A DNA stretch of 64,000 nucleotides from CAYNLK01 sp964398055 (GCA_964398055.1 CAYNLK010000013.1:73529-137528); one strand, 5' to 3'; counted from the first letter of the stretch, positions 41,515-50,790 are shown. Translations and numbers: made by a program. The notes: a model not told the origin generated them from the sequence alone.

Positions 41515-42183
41515 CAGGCAGGCCCCCTTTGGCGCTCGAATTTCGATGGAGTTGGTTGGAATTATGATTTGAAGCTAAACTTGAATTTGTTGTCTGGCCG
41601 AAAATCAAAGGTCACCTGGACCGGTCCTAATTTCGGGTGAGACAGAGCAGGCTTGTGAGGAGAGTGAAAAACCCACCGCCGTTTTCTGAGGCGCGGCAAC
41701 TTTTTGGCCAAACATTTTTCGATGCTAAGCTACTGCCGAAGCCCAGTATATCACCATCCCCAGTCACTGTCAAACATTTGAAATATTGTACATGTTTTCA
41801 ACTGTGACCATCTGGGAGCACCTGGGGTGATTCTCAAAAAAATGAGGTTTGCAATTTGCAGCCGGTTAAGGTAGAGTAAACCTAAACACAATACTTTTCA
41901 AATAAGCGATTGCCCATAGGGGGCCTTTGGCTCAAATCGCTCCTCCAGGACTAAAGCCGGTCGTCCACCTGCCTGGACGGGTGTTTTTGTCCGCGGAGGC
42001 GGACATCACGGCGTAGCCCTCCAGATGCGGTTTCAACCGCGTCCTTATTTGAAAAGTATTAAGCCTAAACATCCAGTTGTGAAGTTGGCGTTGGCGGTCT
42101 AAAATAGACGCGTAGCCAGAGATAAGTATGATAGTAGACAGAGGGGTCACGATCAGGTAGAATAACCGGCAAACCTGATCTGT
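41515..42183. other. 669-bp intergenic region without a gene
   Basis: No frame here has domain similarity or a ribosome site. The right half holds the hairpin-rich repeat described separately. The rest is AT-rich and may contain promoters for the flanking divergent genes, but I could not fix one with confidence. Confidence 0.5.
41890..42060. repeat. hairpin-rich element with 17-bp terminal inverted repeats
   Basis: The ends AATACTTTTCAAATAAG (41890-41906) and its exact complement (42044-42060) enclose about 137 bases. Inside are GTCCGC/GCGGAC with a GGAG loop, GCGGTT/AACCGC and GCGATT/AATCGC hairpins. It resembles a small non-autonomous mobile or REP element. Confidence 0.7.
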
Positions 42184-44043
42184 TTGAATAAAATTGTGAA
42201 AGCAATACATTATCTTAAGATTGGCGTGGCCATTGTCATCTTTCTACTTCTGCCTCTCCTTGCCTACGCTCAAAACTCGCCCATTACGGCCTGGGTTAAT
42301 ACCAATACCATCTCCACCGATGAACTGGTCGTGTTAACGGTCAAGGTGGTGGACAACTCGGCCCAACAGCCTCGCCCGCTGCTGCCCCGGCTGGATGGCC
42401 TGGCCGTGGTCGACCTGGATATTGCCACCGACGTCGATCTGGTCAACGGCCAGATTCGGACTGAGGTCATTTACACCTATCGCCTGCAACCGCGGCGGAT
42501 CGGCCTCTTGACCATTCCGCCGGTGGCTGTAAAAATTGACGGCCAAACTTTTAAGACCGCCCCGATTTCGATCAAAGTCGACCAGGGGACCGCCCCAGCG
42601 CCCTCGCCCGGTAATGCCATCAACCCGGCCGATGTGGCCCCTCCGTCCGACCTGGCCGGGGATGATTTTTTCATCGAGGCGCTGGTGGACCAGCCGACCC
42701 CCTACCTGGGCCAGCAGCTTATTTATACCTTCCGTTTTTATCAGGCCCTCCAGGTTTATCGACAACCCCAGTTTGATTCCCCCCTCTTCCCCGAGTTTGA
42801 GCAAATGGGTCTGCCGGTGCAGGAGTACAACCTGGATGCCGCCGGTCGGACCTACCTGGTTAGCGAAATCCGGACCGCCTTGTTTCCCAAGAGTACCGGC
42901 AAAATCACCATTGGCCCGGCCCGGTTGATGCTACCCGGTAATATTTATGAGGAGCCGGTCGATCTGTACACCCAGCCGGTCGAAATCGAGGTCAGGCCGC
43001 TGCCCGACAATCCGCCGCCCGGTTTCAACGGCGCCGTTGGCCAGTATGAGCTTGAGGCCTGGTTTAGGCCGGCCGAAGCGGTGGTCAACCAGCCGGCCAC
43101 TTTGTTTGTGGCCGTCAGCGGCACCGGTAATATTCGCGATCTGCCTGATCTTATCTGGCCTGAATTGCCGGGTTGGCAGGCTTATAATTCCTTGACCAGC
43201 CTGACCACGGCCATGGAAGGCAATGCCATGACCGGCACTCGGGTCTACGAGCGGGTGATGGTGCCCTCGGCGATTGGCGATTTTGTGATCCCGCCCATTT
43301 CACTGGTTTATTTTGATCCGGCGGCGGCTGAATATCGGACGATCAGCAGCGCCAGCCTGGCGGCTAAAGTTGTGCCGGCCCCAGTTGCGCCCGCCGAGTC
43401 GACCCCGGCAGCTGCCGCGGCGACCGCCCTGCCCGCCAACCAGCCGGCGGTTCAAACCGCGGCCCCGGCGAGCGGCGTCGGCATGTCGGCCTGGCTGGAG
43501 TTGTGGGAACTTGGCCGGAGCTGGTTGGCCCCGGTCGCAACGGTGCTGGCAATTGGGGTGTGTGGCGTTCTGCCGGCGGTCGTCGTCCTCGGTTTGGGTG
43601 GTAATTGGCTGTGGCAGCGACGCCAAGCCCTATTTGAGGCGCTATCTACCCCTGAAGAGACCAAACCGGTGACGACTCCGCCGCCGGCCGAAGAGCCGCT
43701 GGAGCAGCCAGGGCAAAGTATCCATCCGGCGCTGGTAGCAGCGATGAAAAATAACAGCAACAACTATAAGGTCGTGAGCCAGGCGCTGACCGCTTATCTC
43801 AGTGGGGCGTTGCAAAGTTCGGTCAATGGCCTGACCCAGGTTGAATTGAACCGGCGCTTGCGGGGCCACGGCATCGATGAAACCCTGGTCAGGCGCATCG
43901 AGAGCTGTTTTTACCAGAGTGAGTTGGGCCGCTTTGGCCCGGCCACCGATGACGTGGGCTGGTCGTTGATGGTTGAGGCAGACGATCTGTTGTTCAAATT
44001 GGATCGGGCGTTTGGCCGCGCCGACAAGGGTGGGCAGTCCTAA
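42184..44043 (+). CDS. BatD-like membrane protein
   Basis: This 619-residue protein has a signal peptide, then repeated beta domains with YTYRLQPRRIGLLTIPPVAVKIDG and AGRTYLVSEIRTALFPKSTGKITIGPARL, an Ala/Pro-rich linker, a transmembrane helix near 465-490 and a cytoplasmic tail. This is the BatD/oxygen-tolerance layout. BatD usually works with MoxR/BatA-type proteins, which are not present here. The start is uncertain: TTG at 42184 and GTG at 42196 are possible and neither has a good ribosome site. Its stop overlaps the convergent glycosyltransferase stop. Confidence 0.85.
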   Translation: MNKIVKAIHYLKIGVAIVIFLLLPLLAYAQNSPITAWVNTNTISTDELVVLTVKVVDNSAQQPRPLLPRLDGLAVVDLDIATDVDLVNGQIRTEVIYTYRLQPRRIGLLTIPPVAVKIDGQTFKTAPISIKVDQGTAPAPSPGNAINPADVAPPSDLAGDDFFIEALVDQPTPYLGQQLIYTFRFYQALQVYRQPQFDSPLFPEFEQMGLPVQEYNLDAAGRTYLVSEIRTALFPKSTGKITIGPARLMLPGNIYEEPVDLYTQPVEIEVRPLPDNPPPGFNGAVGQYELEAWFRPAEAVVNQPATLFVAVSGTGNIRDLPDLIWPELPGWQAYNSLTSLTTAMEGNAMTGTRVYERVMVPSAIGDFVIPPISLVYFDPAAAEYRTISSASLAAKVVPAPVAPAESTPAAAAATALPANQPAVQTAAPASGVGMSAWLELWELGRSWLAPVATVLAIGVCGVLPAVVVLGLGGNWLWQRRQALFEALSTPEETKPVTTPPPAEEPLEQPGQSIHPALVAAMKNNSNNYKVVSQALTAYLSGALQSSVNGLTQVELNRRLRGHGIDETLVRRIESCFYQSELGRFGPATDDVGWSLMVEADDLLFKLDRAFGRADKGGQS

Positions 44044-45056
44044 CGAGTGGCGGGCTTTTTGTAGTGGCTACTGATCGACTTGAACAGGCCCAGGTGACGA
44101 CGCCAGAGCTTGAGTGGATTTTCGACCGGTTGTAGTTGGGCCATCATCGCCCTGTCTGAGACTCGCTTCACCAGCTTCCGTCTTTTGACCAACGCGGTTG
44201 AAAGGCGGGTTAAACCTTCTAACCGTCCCCTGATTGCATCAAGACCCCGTCCATTCACAATCGAATAGCCGACGGCCAGCAGGTCGTACCCCAGAATCAG
44301 CGGCGCATACCAGAGCAGGTGGGGCCAGGGGTAATTTTTGGCGATGAGCCAGATTTTATTGCGCCCCAATAGGCGGGTTTTGAAGGGCGACCCTTCCTTG
44401 ATGGTGGCTGAATGGGCGTGATAAACCACCGCTGTGGGGACGTAAACGCATTGCCAGCCGGCCCACCGCCCTCGCCAGGCCACGTCGGCATCCTCAAAGT
44501 AGACAAAGATATCCTCGTCAAACAGGCCAATCTCCAGCAGCATCGAGCGGCGATATAGGGCCGCGCCGCCGCAAGCACCAAAAACTGGCGCCGGCTCGGT
44601 CTCGCTTGCCCGGTCGAGGGTACCGCTGGCCAGCCCCCAGGGAATACCGGCCCGATCGATCACAATACCGGCCGACTCGATCATATCCCGCCGGTCGATC
44701 AGCTTCATTTTAGAGGCGGCCATACCCAGTTGGGGATCAGCTTTCAGCGCGGCCACGAGCTGGCCCAGGCAGTCCAGGGCCAGTTCGGTGTCGTTGTTCA
44801 AAATGGCCACAAATTCGGCCGCGCTCGCCAGAATGCCACGATTGTTGGCCGTGCACAGCCCCACATTCGCCTCGTTTTGAATAATTTTGACCTGGGGAAA
44901 GCGGGCCTGAACCAGCTCAACTGAGCCATCTGTGGAGGCATTGTCTACCAGCCACACCTCAAAATCTTGAAAATCCTGCTCAAAAATCGAGGCCAGGCAG
45001 GGGGTGAGGAATTGCCGGCCGTTCCAATTGGTGATGACAATGGCTACTTGCGCCGT
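44040..45056 (-). CDS. family 2 glycosyltransferase, apparent ACG start
   Basis: The coding sequence should be about 338 residues. The frame contains VAIVITNWNG, a complete GT2 N-terminus, followed by VWLVDNASTDGS, ILNNDTEL and DVAWRGR. No ATG, GTG or TTG lies in frame between the upstream stop (45072-45074) and this motif. An ACG at 45056 would give the normal-looking start MAQVAIVITNWNG, with AAAGGGGG 9 bases before it. A GTG at 44957 would remove the nucleotide-binding strand. Thus either a rare ACG start, a lost ATG (one base at 45055) or a sequencing error applies. It likely transfers rhamnose or another sugar to a surface glycan. Confidence 0.82.
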   Translation of the reverse strand, partial: TAQVAIVITNWNGRQFLTPCLASIFEQDFQDFEVWLVDNASTDGSVELVQARFPQVKIIQNEANVGLCTANNRGILASAAEFVAILNNDTELALDCLGQLVAALKADPQLGMAASKMKLIDRRDMIESAGIVIDRAGIPWGLASGTLDRASETEPAPVFGACGGAALYRRSMLLEIGLFDEDIFVYFEDADVAWRGRWAGWQCVYVPTAVVYHAHSATIKEGSPFKTRLLGRNKIWLIAKNYPWPHLLWYAPLILGYDLLAVGYSIVNGRGLDAIRGRLEGLTRLSTALVKRRKLVKRVSDRAMMAQLQPVENPLKLWRRHLGLFKSISSHYKKPATR

Positions 45057-45082
45057 TGGATAGATCCCCCTTTACAGCTCTT

Positions 45083-45111
45083 TTGACCACGGCTATATAC
45101 TATGTTAGAAT
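45083..45111 (+). promoter_or_regulatory. sigma-70-type promoter of the glycosyltransferase operon
   Basis: TTGACC (45083-45088) is followed after 17 bases by TAGAAT (45106-45111). The first gene starts near 45150. Confidence 0.65.
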
Positions 45112-45149
45112 GATGGCTTGGTCAAACTGCGGCTAAGGGTGGGGTACGG

Positions 45150-46073
45150 GTGGAACTGGCGGCCATAATTTTGAACTGGAACGCGGCAAGTGACACTATT
45201 CGGTGTGTGCAGGAGTTGGCCGGTTGGTCTCGCCTGCAGCCGACCATCTGGGTGGTGGATAATGCTTCTAGCGACGGCAGCGCTGATATTATTGCCGCGA
45301 GTTGCCCCCAGGTTCACCTCATTCGCAATACCGCCAACCTGGGGTATGCCGACGGCAACAATCAGGCTTTGCGGTTAGCCCTGGCTTGGGGCAATGCTCC
45401 GATTTTGCTGCTCAACAATGATGCAGTGGTGGCTGAAGCTGCTGTCATCCGGCTGGTTGAAACCTTACAGGCCGATCCCCGGCTTGGCTTCATTGGCCCC
45501 TTGCTCTTTGACGCCGCTCAACCGGACAGGCTGCTGGCAGCCGGTGGTCAAAATATGGTTTGCCATCTGACCTCACATATTTCTCAAGTTTCCGGGGACC
45601 GGCCCATATACCTGGTTGATTACGTGCCCGGCACGGTCATGTTGGCCCGCGCCGAAACCTTGCGCCTGGTGGGGTTGCTGGACCCGGCTTACTTTTTTAC
45701 CGGTGAAATTCCTGACTTGTGCTGGCGGGCCAGGCAGCAAGGCTATCTCACAGCCGTTGATGCCCGGGCCAAAGCCTTTCACGCCTTGCATCGTTCCGGC
45801 GAGCTGCGCGGGACGCTGTATCCCTATTACATTGTGCGCAATCGTTTTCTATTTGTTCAAAAATTTTATCCCCGGGCCAGGTTCTTGTTCTATGGTTTTT
45901 GGGGACTTTATAGTTTAGCTTTGTCGCTCAAATTACAGTGGCAGGGCCAGGCGGCCACGGGCCGGGCCGTTCGTTTGGGGCTGGCGGACGGCCTGCAAGG
46001 ACGCTTTGGAGGACAAAATGAACGGGTGCTGGCGTTAACGGCCAATTTGACCAACGCCTGGCCGGTCCAATGA
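45150..46073 (+). CDS. family 2 glycosyltransferase
   Basis: This 307-residue GT2 enzyme starts at a GTG and has ELAAIILNWNAASDT, WVVDNASSDGS, PILLLNNDAVV (the DxD-type loop) and ETLRLVGLLDPAYFFTGEIPDLCWRAR. It uses a nucleotide sugar to extend a cell-surface glycan. The C-terminal part is hydrophobic and may contact the membrane. It overlaps the next gene by ATGA, so the two are coupled. It is a distant relative of the GT2 genes at 44040-45056 and 49201-50220, not a tandem copy. Confidence 0.9.
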   Translation: MELAAIILNWNAASDTIRCVQELAGWSRLQPTIWVVDNASSDGSADIIAASCPQVHLIRNTANLGYADGNNQALRLALAWGNAPILLLNNDAVVAEAAVIRLVETLQADPRLGFIGPLLFDAAQPDRLLAAGGQNMVCHLTSHISQVSGDRPIYLVDYVPGTVMLARAETLRLVGLLDPAYFFTGEIPDLCWRARQQGYLTAVDARAKAFHALHRSGELRGTLYPYYIVRNRFLFVQKFYPRARFLFYGFWGLYSLALSLKLQWQGQAATGRAVRLGLADGLQGRFGGQNERVLALTANLTNAWPVQ

Positions 46074-47092
46074 TGAGAATCCTGTACCATATGACCAATC
46101 TGCCGCCCCGCCTGCCGGGCACCGAGGCCAGCCTGCAAGAACTCGATGTCTTACGGGATCATTTTGGCGGTAATTTGATCTATCTCAATCCCAATGAACA
46201 GTCGCCGGTTTACCTGCCCCGGCTGTTGTTTGGTTTTCACCAATTGAAGCGGATCCGCCGCGAGGAAGCCGACCTGCAACTGCACCATCTCTACAACGCC
46301 GACCCGTTCCCCTTTCCCTTCATCCGCTGGCTGCGCCGCCCGGTCATCTACTCTATTAGCAGTGGGGTTGGTTCCAGCCGGCCAAACATCGCTTTTTTTC
46401 GTCACCTGGCCGCGGTTACCGTCGCCGACGAACGAAGTTTACGGCGTTTGCAGGGGTGGGGCTTGCCGAACTGCCATCTGGTTCGGCCTGGCATCGACGC
46501 GACTCGCTTCACCTGCACCCCGTTGCCGTTGCAGTCCGACATCAGGTTGCTGGTCGGCTCGGCGCCGTGGACGCGGCGGCAGTTTCAGACCAAAGGCTTT
46601 GCCGCGCTGCTGGCAGCCGCGCAGGCGATGCCGCATCTGCGCCTGGTCTGTTTGTGGCGAGGGGTGCTGGTTGAAGAGTTAGAGCGATGGCTGCGCCGCC
46701 TGGGGCTGGAGCAACGGGTTGAAGTGATCAACCGGAAAGTGGATGTCAACCAGGTGCTGGCCGGCGTCCATGCCAGTATTAGCCTGGTTACCGACCCGGC
46801 GATCATCCGCTCTTACCCGCACTCGCTGCTGGAGTCGCTGGCGGCCGGCAAGCCGGTGCTGCTTAGCCGTTCTATCCCGATGTCCGATTACGTCGAAGCG
46901 GCCGGCTGCGGCCTGGTGGTCGAGCAGGTGACGCCGGCTGATATTATGGCGGCCATCGAGGCATTGGCCCGCCGCTATGACGGGTTGCAACAGGCGGCCC
47001 GGCAGGTCGGTCAACGAGATTTTTCACAACAAGCTCTCATTGATTCTTTTCAGCGGGTGTATAAGCATACCGTAAACTCGACAACCCGGTGA
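46070..47092 (+). CDS. family 4-type (GT-B) glycosyltransferase
   Basis: The 340-residue protein has the GT-B layout. An N-terminal acceptor half is followed by CHLVRPGIDATRF and a donor half with RLVCLWRG and SYPHSLLESLAAGKPVL, the usual E-x7-E region that binds the sugar nucleotide. It starts by overlap with the preceding GT2 gene. The acceptor half is short and the first strand reads MRILYHMTNLPPRLPG. It probably adds one sugar to the same glycan as its neighbours. Confidence 0.85.
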   Translation: MMRILYHMTNLPPRLPGTEASLQELDVLRDHFGGNLIYLNPNEQSPVYLPRLLFGFHQLKRIRREEADLQLHHLYNADPFPFPFIRWLRRPVIYSISSGVGSSRPNIAFFRHLAAVTVADERSLRRLQGWGLPNCHLVRPGIDATRFTCTPLPLQSDIRLLVGSAPWTRRQFQTKGFAALLAAAQAMPHLRLVCLWRGVLVEELERWLRRLGLEQRVEVINRKVDVNQVLAGVHASISLVTDPAIIRSYPHSLLESLAAGKPVLLSRSIPMSDYVEAAGCGLVVEQVTPADIMAAIEALARRYDGLQQAARQVGQRDFSQQALIDSFQRVYKHTVNSTTR

Positions 47093-47105
47093 TAAGTTGC
47101 CGTGG

Positions 47106-47915
47106 ATGAAAACAACCCAAAGTTCCAGCCGTAAACCCAATCTGTTGATTGTTTGGGCCGATTATCTGGTGCGAGCTGGCCAGGGCAAGCTGCATCTGCC
47201 GCCGCGCTGGTTGCGAGACGTCGGTCCGTCTAATTTTGAAGCTACCGGCCGCGAATTTTTGAACCTTTTTATTCGCCTGGGCCAATTGCAGCCGGATGAA
47301 CAGGTTTTGGATATTGGCTGTGGTTGCGGCCGGATGGCCATCCCTTTGACCGGCTATCTCAACCGGCAGGGGAGTTATGTGGGGCTGGACATTACCGCTG
47401 CGCCAATTAGTTGGTGCCAGGAGCATATTACCCTTCAACACCCCAATTTTCGTTTCAGCCACATGGACTTATACAACCAACGTTACAATCCAGCCGGACG
47501 CTATCTGGCTCGAAATTACACTTTTCCATTCGAGTCTGAGAGTTTCGATTTTATTTTCCTGACTTCCGTTTTTACCCATATGTTGCCGGATGATGTGGCC
47601 CAATATTTGCGTGAGATCGCCCGGTTGTTGCGTCCCAAGGGTCGCGCTTTTATTACTGTTTTTTTGCTCAATGAAGCCCAACAAGCTTTGGCCCAACAAG
47701 GTCGCAATGATATCAATTTCCAATATGGTGCAGGTCCCTATCGCACCAGAAGTGAAACCGTGCCGGAAAGCGCCGTAGCCTACGACGAAACTTTCTTCCA
47801 GCAGCTAATTGCCCAGGCTGGCCTGTTAATTTCTCAACCAATCTACTACGGTAGCTGGAGCGGCCGGAGAGATGGTTTGTCTTACCAAGATATTATGCTC
47901 TTGCACCGGCCGTAA
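47106..47915 (+). CDS. class I SAM-dependent methyltransferase
   Basis: The 269-residue protein has motif I VLDIGCGCGRMA (about 63-74), a GLDI acidic loop, and FDFIFLTSVFTHML followed by LREIARLLRPKGRAF. It transfers methyl from S-adenosylmethionine, here probably to a sugar of the surface glycan. ATG at 47106 is used; a TTG three codons earlier is possible. It lies 13 bases after the GT4 gene and belongs to that operon. Confidence 0.87.
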   Translation: MKTTQSSSRKPNLLIVWADYLVRAGQGKLHLPPRWLRDVGPSNFEATGREFLNLFIRLGQLQPDEQVLDIGCGCGRMAIPLTGYLNRQGSYVGLDITAAPISWCQEHITLQHPNFRFSHMDLYNQRYNPAGRYLARNYTFPFESESFDFIFLTSVFTHMLPDDVAQYLREIARLLRPKGRAFITVFLLNEAQQALAQQGRNDINFQYGAGPYRTRSETVPESAVAYDETFFQQLIAQAGLLISQPIYYGSWSGRRDGLSYQDIMLLHRP

Positions 47916-47938
47916 TTCGCGGAACTGAAGCCGAATAT

Positions 47939-49150
47939 ATGCACAAGGGAGTCGGCAAAAGGTTACTGTATCTATCGATGAGTGTTGGTGGCGTTCTGGT
48001 TGCGCTCATTCTGCTGGAGCTGGTTGCTAGAAAAATGCCTTTGCCCTACGGTGAGGTGGATGACGCCGCCCTGGTCTGCTCAGAGCAGCTTGGCTGGCGA
48101 GGAAAGCCTGGCTTCCAGGCCGCTTATGCCACCGATGGCTATGAGCACGTGGTGACCCACAATAGGGCTGGAATGCATGATACTGAACATCCGTTGTCCA
48201 AGCCGGAGCAGACCGTGCGCCTCTTGATGCTGGGCGACTCTTTTGGGCGCGCCGGCCACGTCAATGAGGTGGAAACCGCTCATCAGGTTCTGGAAGATTT
48301 GTTAAACCATCACGCCGGGGCCCGGGCATTTGAGGTGATTAACGCCGCGGTGGGCGGTTGGGGTACGGGTCAGCAATTGATCTACTATCGCCAGGAGGGC
48401 CGCCGGTATGAGGCGGATGTGGTCATCTTAATGCTTTATATTGGCAACGATTTCCAGGATAACCTGCCCGGCCGAGCCCGCACCATCGCCGGACGAAACT
48501 GCTACGCGCCTTACTTTGTGCTCTGCGCGGACCAACTTGATCCTCAGCCATGGCCTTACAGTCCCGGCGTGAAGCCGGCCAGCGGCAACTGTTCTCCGCT
48601 CAAGAAAATCTGGGCTATACTTTTGAGCAAACTTTATCTGTCTTCAGGGCTATACACTCAGTTAGAGCCGCTGTTGGCTCCGGGTGATGACCGGGTTGAC
48701 AGGCTGCCCTACTATCCTCTCTATATTCCGGCCGAAAATGAGTTGTTTGATTACGCCTGGCAGTTGACCCTGGCGCTGCTGAAACAGCTACAGGAAGAAG
48801 TGAATCGAGATGGGGCCGAGTTGGTGGTTGTGTTAATAAATCCGGCCGATGTGCTCAACTTGGTCCAGATGAGCTTAGCCGAACGAGAGGTTATTTTTGA
48901 AAGCCTGCCCGATTTGCGACGAGCGGAAGCGGATTTGCCAAACCTGAGGTTGGCCCAGGCCTTGTCGCAAGAGCAGATTCCGTTTCTGGACCTCCAACCC
49001 CTATTTATTCAACATGGCGAGCAAAGCGGTGAGGCGCTCTATTTTCCAATCGACAAACATTGGACCGTGGCCGGTAATCGCCTGGCCGCCGAAGCCATCT
49101 TTGACTGGCTATATGATTTAGATAGCTTCAAACGGCGGCTCAATCATTAA
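47939..49150 (+). CDS. SGNH/GDSL-type hydrolase or acyltransferase-related protein, membrane anchored
   Basis: This 403-residue protein has an N-terminal transmembrane segment (about 8-27), then LLMLGDSFGRAG with the nucleophile serine, an AAVGGWGTGQ oxyanion block, YIGNDFQDN, and a C-terminal DKHWTVAGN with the Asp-x-His pair. This is a full SGNH triad. Such proteins remove or add acetyl groups on extracellular polysaccharide. The neighbours are glycosyltransferases, which fits. It starts 24 bases after the methyltransferase stop. Confidence 0.85.
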   Translation: MHKGVGKRLLYLSMSVGGVLVALILLELVARKMPLPYGEVDDAALVCSEQLGWRGKPGFQAAYATDGYEHVVTHNRAGMHDTEHPLSKPEQTVRLLMLGDSFGRAGHVNEVETAHQVLEDLLNHHAGARAFEVINAAVGGWGTGQQLIYYRQEGRRYEADVVILMLYIGNDFQDNLPGRARTIAGRNCYAPYFVLCADQLDPQPWPYSPGVKPASGNCSPLKKIWAILLSKLYLSSGLYTQLEPLLAPGDDRVDRLPYYPLYIPAENELFDYAWQLTLALLKQLQEEVNRDGAELVVVLINPADVLNLVQMSLAEREVIFESLPDLRRAEADLPNLRLAQALSQEQIPFLDLQPLFIQHGEQSGEALYFPIDKHWTVAGNRLAAEAIFDWLYDLDSFKRRLNH

Positions 49151-49200
49151 GACTTACCGTCATTGAGACCGTCGTCATTCGCCTTTGATTGGAGCCGATT

Positions 49201-50220
49201 GTGGTCATCAGACCGGATGAGATGAATAAGCTCGCTACTATCCGCCGGGTAGCCATTATCATCCCGAATTGGAACACCCGGGCCTGGTTGGCCGGCTGTC
49301 TGGAGGCTCTGCGCGGCCAGAGCTATCAGGATTTTGAGGTAGTGCTGGTTGATAATGGTTCCAGCGATGATTCAGTCGCATTTGTGCAGCGCCACTACCC
49401 GGAAGTCAAGCTGCTCACCTTTGCCGAAAATCGGGGCTTTGCCGCGGCGGTCAATGCCGGTATTGCCGCCACCCGGACTGAGTATGTTGTCCTGTTGAAT
49501 GTCGACACCGTCCCCCAACCCGATTGGCTGCGCCATCTGGTCCAGGTTATGGACCAAAGCCCCCCGGAAGTGGGCAGTGTAACCTCAAAGATGCTTTCCC
49601 TTGAAAATCCTGAGATTTTGGATGACGCTGGCAATTTCTTCAGTTGGTACGGTTCGGCCCAGAAAAGGGGTAAAGGAGAACCGGCGGAGCAGTACAACCA
49701 ACAGGAGGAAGTTTTTTCCGCCTGCGCCGGTGCGGCACTGTACCGGCGCGCCTTTTTGGAGGCGGTGGGCGGTTTTGATGAAAATTTTGTCAGCTATCTG
49801 GAGGATGTCGATCTGGGCCTGCGCGGTCAGCTTTATGGCTACCGCTGCCTGTACGTCCCGGCGGCCCAGGTGCTGCACCAGTGGCAGGGCGCCGGCCTGC
49901 CCCGGCCGCAATACGTCTATCTTTCTACCCGCAACCGCCTGACCCTCCTATTCAAAAACTTACCCTGGTCATTGTTGCTCAAACACGCCGCCACGCTGTT
50001 GTATGGGCAGTTCTATTTTTTTCTGGCTTATAAAAAGCCATTCCACTCGCTAGCCGGGGTTGCCGCCTTTTTGCTCTCCTGGCCGCGGATCTGGCGGCAG
50101 CGGCGGTCGATCCGGCCCCGGCAGCAAATCTCGTTTCAAAAACTGGATGATTTGTTGACCCACCATTTGGGTGAACCCTCCTTGCGCACATTGTTGAGAG
50201 CAAAATTCAAGCGAGGTTGA
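49201..50220 (+). CDS. family 2 glycosyltransferase
   Basis: This 339-residue GT2 enzyme has RRVAIIIPNWNTRAWL, VVLVDNGSSDDS, VVLLNVDTVPQPDW and GAALYRRAFLEAVGGFDENFVSYLEDVDLGLR, the standard donor and acceptor loops. Hydrophobic helices follow near 270-300. GTG at 49201 is preferred because GGAG lies 6 bases upstream; TTG (49189) and ATG (49222) are alternatives. It is the last gene of the operon that begins at 45150. Confidence 0.9.
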   Translation: MVIRPDEMNKLATIRRVAIIIPNWNTRAWLAGCLEALRGQSYQDFEVVLVDNGSSDDSVAFVQRHYPEVKLLTFAENRGFAAAVNAGIAATRTEYVVLLNVDTVPQPDWLRHLVQVMDQSPPEVGSVTSKMLSLENPEILDDAGNFFSWYGSAQKRGKGEPAEQYNQQEEVFSACAGAALYRRAFLEAVGGFDENFVSYLEDVDLGLRGQLYGYRCLYVPAAQVLHQWQGAGLPRPQYVYLSTRNRLTLLFKNLPWSLLLKHAATLLYGQFYFFLAYKKPFHSLAGVAAFLLSWPRIWRQRRSIRPRQQISFQKLDDLLTHHLGEPSLRTLLRAKFKRG

Positions 50221-50298
50221 GATCGATCCGGCGCTCTGACTTTAAGGTCGATTTTAAGGTCAGATGGCTAAATTTAAGTCTGGATTGAGAGGATTTGT

Positions 50299-50306
50299 GT
50301 TATAAT
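50299..50306 (+). promoter_or_regulatory. extended -10 promoter element
   Basis: TGTTATAAT gives a TG-extended -10 box. No good -35 hexamer is at 17 bases. It would transcribe the leader and the 75-residue gene. Confidence 0.4.
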
Positions 50307-50357
50307 TGATCGTGTCTTCTGTTAACCAGGCCACTACCGGGACCGGTTCCTTAAAAA

Positions 50358-50407
50358 AGAAAAGCCCTTAACGATATTAAGAATTTTAAGGTTTGACCGG
50401 GCTTTTT
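50358..50407 (+). terminator. terminator-like hairpin, possible attenuator
   Basis: AAAGCCC (50361-50367) and GGGCTTT (50399-50405) pair around an inner CTTAA/TTAAG, followed by TT. It lies 138 bases after the last glycosyltransferase stop and so may end that operon. It also lies inside the leader of the following small gene. Confidence 0.6.
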
Positions 50408-50480
50408 ACCATCTGATCCAGAGTTGAGTGGTACAATAGTACGAAAGTACTAACCAGATGCGGGGAGGAGTAACGGCGTT
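50408..50480 (+). promoter_or_regulatory. structured leader of the small gene
   Basis: CATCTG (50410-50415) pairs with CAGATG (50455-50460) around TAGTAC-GAAA-GTACTA (50437-50452), a 6-base stem with a GNRA tetraloop. GGAGGAG follows as the ribosome site. Confidence 0.45.
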
Positions 50481-50708
50481 ATGCATAGAATTGCCGTGGA
50501 ATTTGTGCGCTATGTACTGCAACAAAACCCGCAGGTCGATAGTTTCGTTGGCATCTATGATGCTATGTCCAGAACTGCCAGCGCCCGTTCTTTTCATAAT
50601 CTGGGCTATCAGGAATTATACATGGCCGGAATTTCCTTTTCACTGCTCGATACTGGCAAATTAGAACATCTTATTACTGAAGCGCGCCAATCTTTACCGC
50701 CCCAGTAA
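50481..50708 (+). CDS. small hypothetical protein, 75 residues
   Basis: I do not recognise a family. The protein begins MHRIAVEFVRYVLQQNPQ and includes SFVGIYDAMSRTASARSFHNLGY and a C-terminal LEHLITEARQSLP helix. It is predicted soluble, mixed alpha/beta. GGGGAGGAG lies about 10 bases before the ATG, and a strong terminator follows 10 bases after the stop, so it looks like a real single-gene unit. No functional clue is visible. Confidence 0.7.
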   Translation: MHRIAVEFVRYVLQQNPQVDSFVGIYDAMSRTASARSFHNLGYQELYMAGISFSLLDTGKLEHLITEARQSLPPQ

Positions 50709-50717
50709 GCAGTAGTC

Positions 50718-50760
50718 AAACAAAAAAAGCCGATGCTGCCAACGTCGGCTTTTTTTGTTT
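50718..50760. terminator. bidirectional intrinsic terminator
   Basis: A 16-base stem (AAACAAAAAAAGCCGA with its complement) encloses an 11-base loop, with A and T runs on either side. It serves the small gene on the plus strand and can serve the minus-strand gene at 50791-51351. Confidence 0.85.
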
Positions 50761-50790
50761 TGCATGACAGATTTGGTTGCGGCTGACCGG

